A model generated the notes under the pieces. The model was given only the letters and a program-made list of their open reading frames with translations. It did not search any database and was not told the origin of the DNA. DNA of 64,000 bases from Plotosus lineatus (Eukaryota; Chordata; Actinopteri; Siluriformes; Plotosidae): the NCBI GenBank assembly GCA_024760905.1, contig CM045733.1, positions 14,835,001 through 14,899,000 of the forward strand. Reading direction: 5' to 3'. A program made the position numbers and the translations under genes. Below are positions 55,801 through 62,550 of this stretch, piece after piece; position 1 is the stretch's first letter, and every line of letters begins with the position of its first letter.

Positions 55801-56395
55801 GGCTTTCAGAAAACATTCCAAGTAGCATATATTCTTCTGAACCTGGTACCCATGAATCTTTTCTATGTGTATTGGCGTGTTTTCTAGCTACCTGTTAGCT
55901 TCCCTGTAGCGCTACCAGCTGTCCCGATGAGAGTAGTCAGCACGCTTGTTTGTTTATTTGTAATATAACTCATTAAGTTTTTTCGTTTTTCTCCCCAAAG
56001 TCTGTTTATATCCCCCATGCATTGGCATTCAAGAGAGCTTACGCTATTAAGGTAGAGGCAACATTTCCTTTCACACAGCCTGCCCACTTTCTAACTTCTG
56101 TTATCTGAGCAAAACAGCATTCAGCCTGCATGTTGATTCTGTTACCCAATAGAAACTCAGCAAGAAGTCACAGAGACCCAACAAGGTGGTGACCCCAAAA
56201 TCATCATGCTTCACTGACGTAATTGGGGTGTGGGTGGTGTTCCCTGACCCCTTGAGTATAAGCTTATCTTCCACACTCTTTCAGAAAGCAGGAACCGAGG
56301 AGGATCTTGACGCCAAGCTGACCCGCAGAGTCCAAAGAGCGGCACGCAGGCAAGCCAAGCAGGAGGAGCTGAAAAGACTTCATCGTGCACAGGTT

Positions 56396-56433
<38 letters not shown>

Positions 56434-57678
56434 TTTGACATTTTTTGGTAGCCTAGGTATAAATGTGCAATAGATTTATTTGTGGTAGTGCAGACTGAGA
56501 AGCGGTGAGCAAAATTCTGTTCAGTCAGACACAGAGCTCCAGTTAAAATTTCGGCGGTTTTTATTTTAAGCAGGAAGTTGATTAAAGAGATATATTTTTA
56601 TTTCCTTTGAATTAGTCTAGTGAGTTTTCCAGGAGGCATCTAGCACTACTGCCTCAGTGCAGCAAGGTCCTGGATTTGACTCCCATGCTTGCAAGGGTTT
56701 CTTCTAGCCCTCCGGGTTCCTCCCACAACCCGAAAACATGCACATTAGACTAAAAGTTCTGTTTGCACGTAGGTGTGAATGTGAGTGAGAATGGTTGTGT
56801 GTGTTGGCCTTGCTATAATATTACAATAAAAAACAAACTCTTCAGCCTGTGCCTGCTTTCACTCCAGAGTCACATGAGGTGCAGCTCTAATAAAATTAAA
56901 AGTGGTTTGGGGGATAAGATAAACATCTACAAAGCTGCTGATTACAATGACCATCGTACATTTACAACCAAGATGTGGCCAAGAACCACAACAACAACCG
57001 CTGACCTTTTCCCTCAGCATGCTGAAAAAACACTAGGTTATTGTTTAAATATCATCATGGATCTGTTGTGATTCAGAGAATATATGAAATAATTACAGTA
57101 CTTGTATATCTCAAAAAGCGATTCTGCTGGAATCCAGCCAATAAAATGTGGAGAGAAACTGAGATTGCAATCTTTGAGATCCTGAAGGTGCTTAGAAAGG
57201 TGTACACAAAGAGTGCACATGATGAAATGGACCACAAGTTGTACACTTTCCTGAGATAATTAAAATCAGTAGCTAATTAATATAGGTTGCATTGTGTTGT
57301 AGTGGTTTGGCTGCTTCATGGCAGGGTAATGGGTTTGAGTCCTTTTTTTTTTTTTTTTTTTTTTTTTTTTCGGTTTTGGGTGAAGTTTGCACGTTCTTCT
57401 CATGCTTGTGTGGGTCTCCTTTGGGTGCTCCAGTTTTCTGAGATAGTCCAAAGGCATGCACGTTAGGCTGACTGGATGTTCCAAATTGACCCTTGGTGTA
57501 AGTGGGAGAGCGAATGCTTGTGTGTGTTTGATGCTTTGCGACAGTCTGATGAGCTGTTCAGGGTGTACACCACCTTCGCCTGGTGTCAGCTGAGATAGAC
57601 ACCTGTTTCCTTGTGGCCATAATAGGATTAAGCGCTTTGGCAAATGACTGAGTGAGCTGATCAATATTTATTTATATT

Positions 57679-57742
<64 letters not shown>

Positions 57743-57889
57743 CATGCATTTAATAGATAATTCAGCGACAATTGGAGCAGGTGGAAATGAAGCAAAAGCA
57801 GTTGGAGGAGAAGGGCATTGCTGTTGAGAAGGCACTCCGAGGAGAAGCGGGTATCATCTTCTGTCTTTCTTTGTGTCTTCATCATATTG

Positions 57890-57946
<57 letters not shown>

Positions 57947-58340
57947 CAGATGGATATCTCTGTTTTTCAAATTCTCAAGACATACAGCATCATTATTCAT
58001 TACAGTATTAAATATCAGGAAAACATAAAGAAAAGAAAAAAAAGATCTGAATGTTTTTCGCTCACTCGTATGTCCTTGTTGTAGACTACTGGGAGGACTC
58101 TAGTACCTCAGACCTTCTGGACATACACCTGGGTGGTATGTAGCATAAGCTAATCAGAACCAGGCTAACAATGCTAACAATGCAAAATATTTCTGTCTTT
58201 AAAAAAAAAAAAAAAAAATCTGATCAATCACAATCTGATCAATTTGTGTGGTTCGATTACTTAAAACAAATCTTTCAAACTTCTCCTTTAAAGAATTACG
58301 AGGCTACAATGGCTAACAGTAAATAACTCTCCTGCTTGCT

Positions 58341-58374
<34 letters not shown>

Positions 58375-60649
58375 CGTGAAAACAAACAACATATTTCATT
58401 ATCATCTTGTCATTCTTCAACTGTTAAATTAGCAAGAAACAACTTGCTGGTGTTACTTTTAATGTGTTTTGGAGGCATGTAGCAAGCACTAATATTAGTG
58501 CTGGTGGGCGTGGCCTGGTCTAGGATTGTTCTTGCCATTTTTTTCAGTCCTTTTTTTTTGGAAAGGCAATGGCCAACTTGTAAAGGATTTAAAATATATA
58601 TCTCAGGGGTGTCAAACTCATGCCACATAGGGCCATGTGGCTGCAGGTTTTTGTTTCAACCAAGCAGCAGCACACCTGACTTGGCTCATTCAAACAACTG
58701 ATAAGAGTCTTCAGGCATTTGATTGGTCAGTCTGGCTCATTCAAACAACTGATAAGAGTCTTCAGGCAGTTGATTGGTGAATCTGTGTGCTCTGTCCAGA
58801 AACTGACCAATCAAACGCCTGAAGACTCTTATCAGTTGTTTGAATGAGCCAAGTCAGGTGTGCTGATGCTTGGTTGAAACAAAAACCTGCAGCCACATGG
58901 CCCTATGTGGCACGAGTTTGACACCCCTGATATATCTAAAAAAATTTACAAATGATACACTCATCAGTAGGAAATTTGGGATGCTATGCTAGGTCTGCTA
59001 GCTTTTTTCAAGAATAGAAAAGAAGCTAACTCTAGTTGTAATAAGAAAGGATAATAAAACAGTACATAGGAAATAACAGGAGACAGGAAGGTCAAGAAGA
59101 TAAATGGTTGTCGTGAGCGTGTTTCTGCCCTGCGATGGCCTGGTGAGCCATCCAGGATGTACTCTGGCCTCGAACAGAGCTGGTTGAGATGGGCACCCGC
59201 CTTCCCACGACCCTAATTCGGATTACGTGGCTCAGAAAATAAATGAATGAAATTAAGGTAATGTTAGGTGTGGACTAGAGAAATTTTGGACTACATGAAC
59301 CATTGGATTGGTTCAGGGAATTGCTGATGCTAATCATTTGGAACCTTTTGTTTTGTTTTGTTTTTTGTTTTTTGTTTTTTTTTGGCTTTTTAATGTTACA
59401 CCTGATTTGTTTAGAACAGAGAAGTACCTAGAATTGTCACACACATACTGCTGGTGTGAATAAAGGGTTAATTCACTCTAGATCGTTTTAGGAAGGTAAA
59501 TACATATCATAACCTTGAATTGTACTTGGAGTTTAATTTTATATCTGAATAACATGATGGCTTCCTCAGCAGTTTTATCAGCGCTGTCTCAGCTCCTCTT
59601 CATCTTTTAATCATTATTTCACCTCATCATATTCTCCTCCTTATTTTCTACGCACTCCCTTTGATGTTCCTGAAACTTCCCTGCTGTCTGTTTTCTGTCT
59701 TTCTCTTTTCCTGTCTTGCTGTGGCCCTAGTTGAGCCCTTTCTTGGTTCCCCCCGTAGGAGACCCATCTCCCTCTGTCCTTGTTGTTCCCAAGAAGGTAA
59801 CTCAACCTCCCTCCTTTCAATTTCTAGGCAAATGTTGTTGTTTTTTTTTAAACTACCACCTGTGCTGCGAATATTTCATATTTAAAGTTTGACAATTTGT
59901 CAGGATACGATGTCTCTCTTGTTGAAAAATGGGAGCTGTCAGTAACAAATGAAAACGCAAGACAATACAAGCTATGCCATACAGTGTCGGATCTAACTGG
60001 TGTATTGATATTCTATTCGTGATTAGTATATTATTTGAAGACTATTTTGAAATTTAGTGCAGTGTATTATTAGAAATATTTGAAATATTAATTATTAAGA
60101 ATTAATAATATTGAAATATTAGGGCAGTGACACACACACACACAATGCAGCCGGGGGGGGGGGGGGGGGCCACAAGCCAGTGTTCACCCTCATGCCGGTC
60201 CCAAGCCCGGATAACTGTGCTACACTGATACAGCTCCTTAAGAGTAATGACCTCCATTCTGTAATGAACACAATACTCATGCTGAGCTGACTGAGTGCCG
60301 CCATGTTTGTTACTGTGATGACGCCGTTATTGTAAGGGGTGAGGCTGACAGAAGTTTAGGTCACGACCTGGACGACTTCTAATCTCCATCTCTCTTGATG
60401 GAGGTAATAATAGATAATAAAAAATAATAGAGGGAACAATGTTGAGAGTTATTGTGAAGTGTATTATTTTATATTTCATGTGTTACAACTGAACAATGTT
60501 GAGAGTTATTGTGAATGAGTTGAATTAAGTTTGATTTATTTGACTTTTGTTTCGCTTAATGTGCCTTATAACCCAGTGTGCCTTGTGTATGGACAGGAAC
60601 GGTCGTTGTTATTGTGCCTTATAATCGGGTGCGCCTTATGGCCCGGATG

Positions 60650-60692
<43 letters not shown>

Positions 60693-61090
60693 CGAGTCTA
60701 TATTATAAATAGCTAATTAAATTATAACTCTATTTCAACATATTTTGTTGGACTAACTTATTCTCTGGACATATTTTATCTTACTACTGAGAAGATTATG
60801 TTTTACCAGCTGTTTCTGTTTACTTGGTCGCAGGATTACACATAAAGTTATGTGTGGGTTTTTCGGAAATTTCCTCCAGAGGTGGGGTTATAGACAAGGA
60901 AGACTCCATTCGATTTTTGAGATAACCCAGCTCAAATTCCGAATTCAGAAATTCTATCAGACGTTCTTTAACATTGTGAACTAGGATATTTTGGTTCGTA
61001 TCAGGATTGGTGGTTTTGGTAGAGGTTTGCGCTCTCTGAGTGTTCTTGTACTTGTTGTTGTTGTTCTTTTTCTTGTTATTCTTCTTCCAC

Positions 61091-61134
<44 letters not shown>

Positions 61135-61497
61135 TACAATAAGTTTTACAAAAGGACTTCCCATTAGCTAAAACAGCATGTTCGCGTACTAAGGTAAAGG
61201 ACTAAGCACTGAGGCATGGGGACATACAGTGGTACCTCACATTACTGAAATTAATTTCAGAGCTTTTTTCGTAACCTGCATTTTTCGTAAGTTGAACCGT
61301 ATTTTACGTGTAAAACGTGTGATTTGTTCCAAGGCTCCCAATACTACCCCCTAAACCCTTTAAAAACTATAAAAGCATACCTTTTAAGACCTCCTGCTGC
61401 TTCAATATCGTACCGATGGTAGACGGGTTTGTCCACATTCCTTCGTGATATCACTCGAGCCCGTTTCTTCTTCTCACTCGCACCAGAATTCACACTC

Positions 61498-61579
<82 letters not shown>

Positions 61580-62513
61580 GCACGTGTTGACCATGTCTTC
61601 TTAGCAGAGTTATAATCTTACAAATGTTTATGGAAGGTTAAAAGCCTGAGTCAAGAAATAAAGCATAAAACAACAGTAACTCTGTCCTTTACATGAAAAG
61701 CATCATGGTGGATTCAGCTCTATAATAGGCAATGGGATGTAGCTGCGTCATTCCTCCGAGGCAATGGGATCCCTGTCCAAGATGACGTCAGGTGGACCTG
61801 TCCAAGATGGCGCTTGAGTGAAGGCAACATGAACGACAGCTCAGTTGTTAGCCAATGGGAGGCCAGCGGGGCGGGATGTTTGAACGTCATTGATGGGAGA
61901 GCAGCTCGTGCATGGTTTGAATGTTTGAATGGCGCGTTTGAATTTTTAAGATGGCGCTTTCGTAATGTGAACTTGTTTCGTATCCTGAGACAAAAATTTT
62001 AGGAAAATGCTTTTCGTCACCTGAATTTTTCCGTTTGGTGAGACTTTCGTAAGGTGAGGTACCACTGTAATCTGATGTAATGGGAGCAGTGTATTACAAG
62101 ATTTTTTTTTGAAACAAAAGAAACCTTACATAGCAGCAGCTGCAGCAGCTTTAAAGGGGCATCTTACTTATACTCACTGTGTATATTTATTCTCAACCGC
62201 TACTAAACACTACTTTTCTTCCTCTTCCTTCTATTTTTCGATTGATTGTTGTGCTTAGCTAGAGCCAAAGGCACGGAACATGACCACTCGGTTTACATCT
62301 GTACGGTCTTTTTCCTTTATGTAGTCCATGAGCCCCCACTCCGCCAGCTAAGTGCGTCTCATTCTCTCGTTCATCTTGTTTTGCACTCTGATCTTTTTGT
62401 TTCTTTCTTCCTTTCCATATGCACGTGCATGGTACAACTGAATGTGCTGGGTTTTGAAAGCATTTCACTCGAGAAGATATTTGTCTTTGTCTAATATACA
62501 CGGGAAGTGTTGT

Positions 62514-62550
<37 letters not shown>

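Noticed and set aside
61499..61574. CRISPR-like or satellite array
   Set aside because: Simple dinucleotide microsatellite; no spacer-repeat structure anywhere in the window.
62259..62351. Second candidate cassette exon in intron 29 (93 nt, phase 1 to 1, acceptor gtgcttag, donor gtgcgt)
   Set aside because: Encoded peptide ([16 protein letters not shown]) is hydrophobic and unlike a coiled-coil insert, and the donor is weak; kept below the threshold for a feature.
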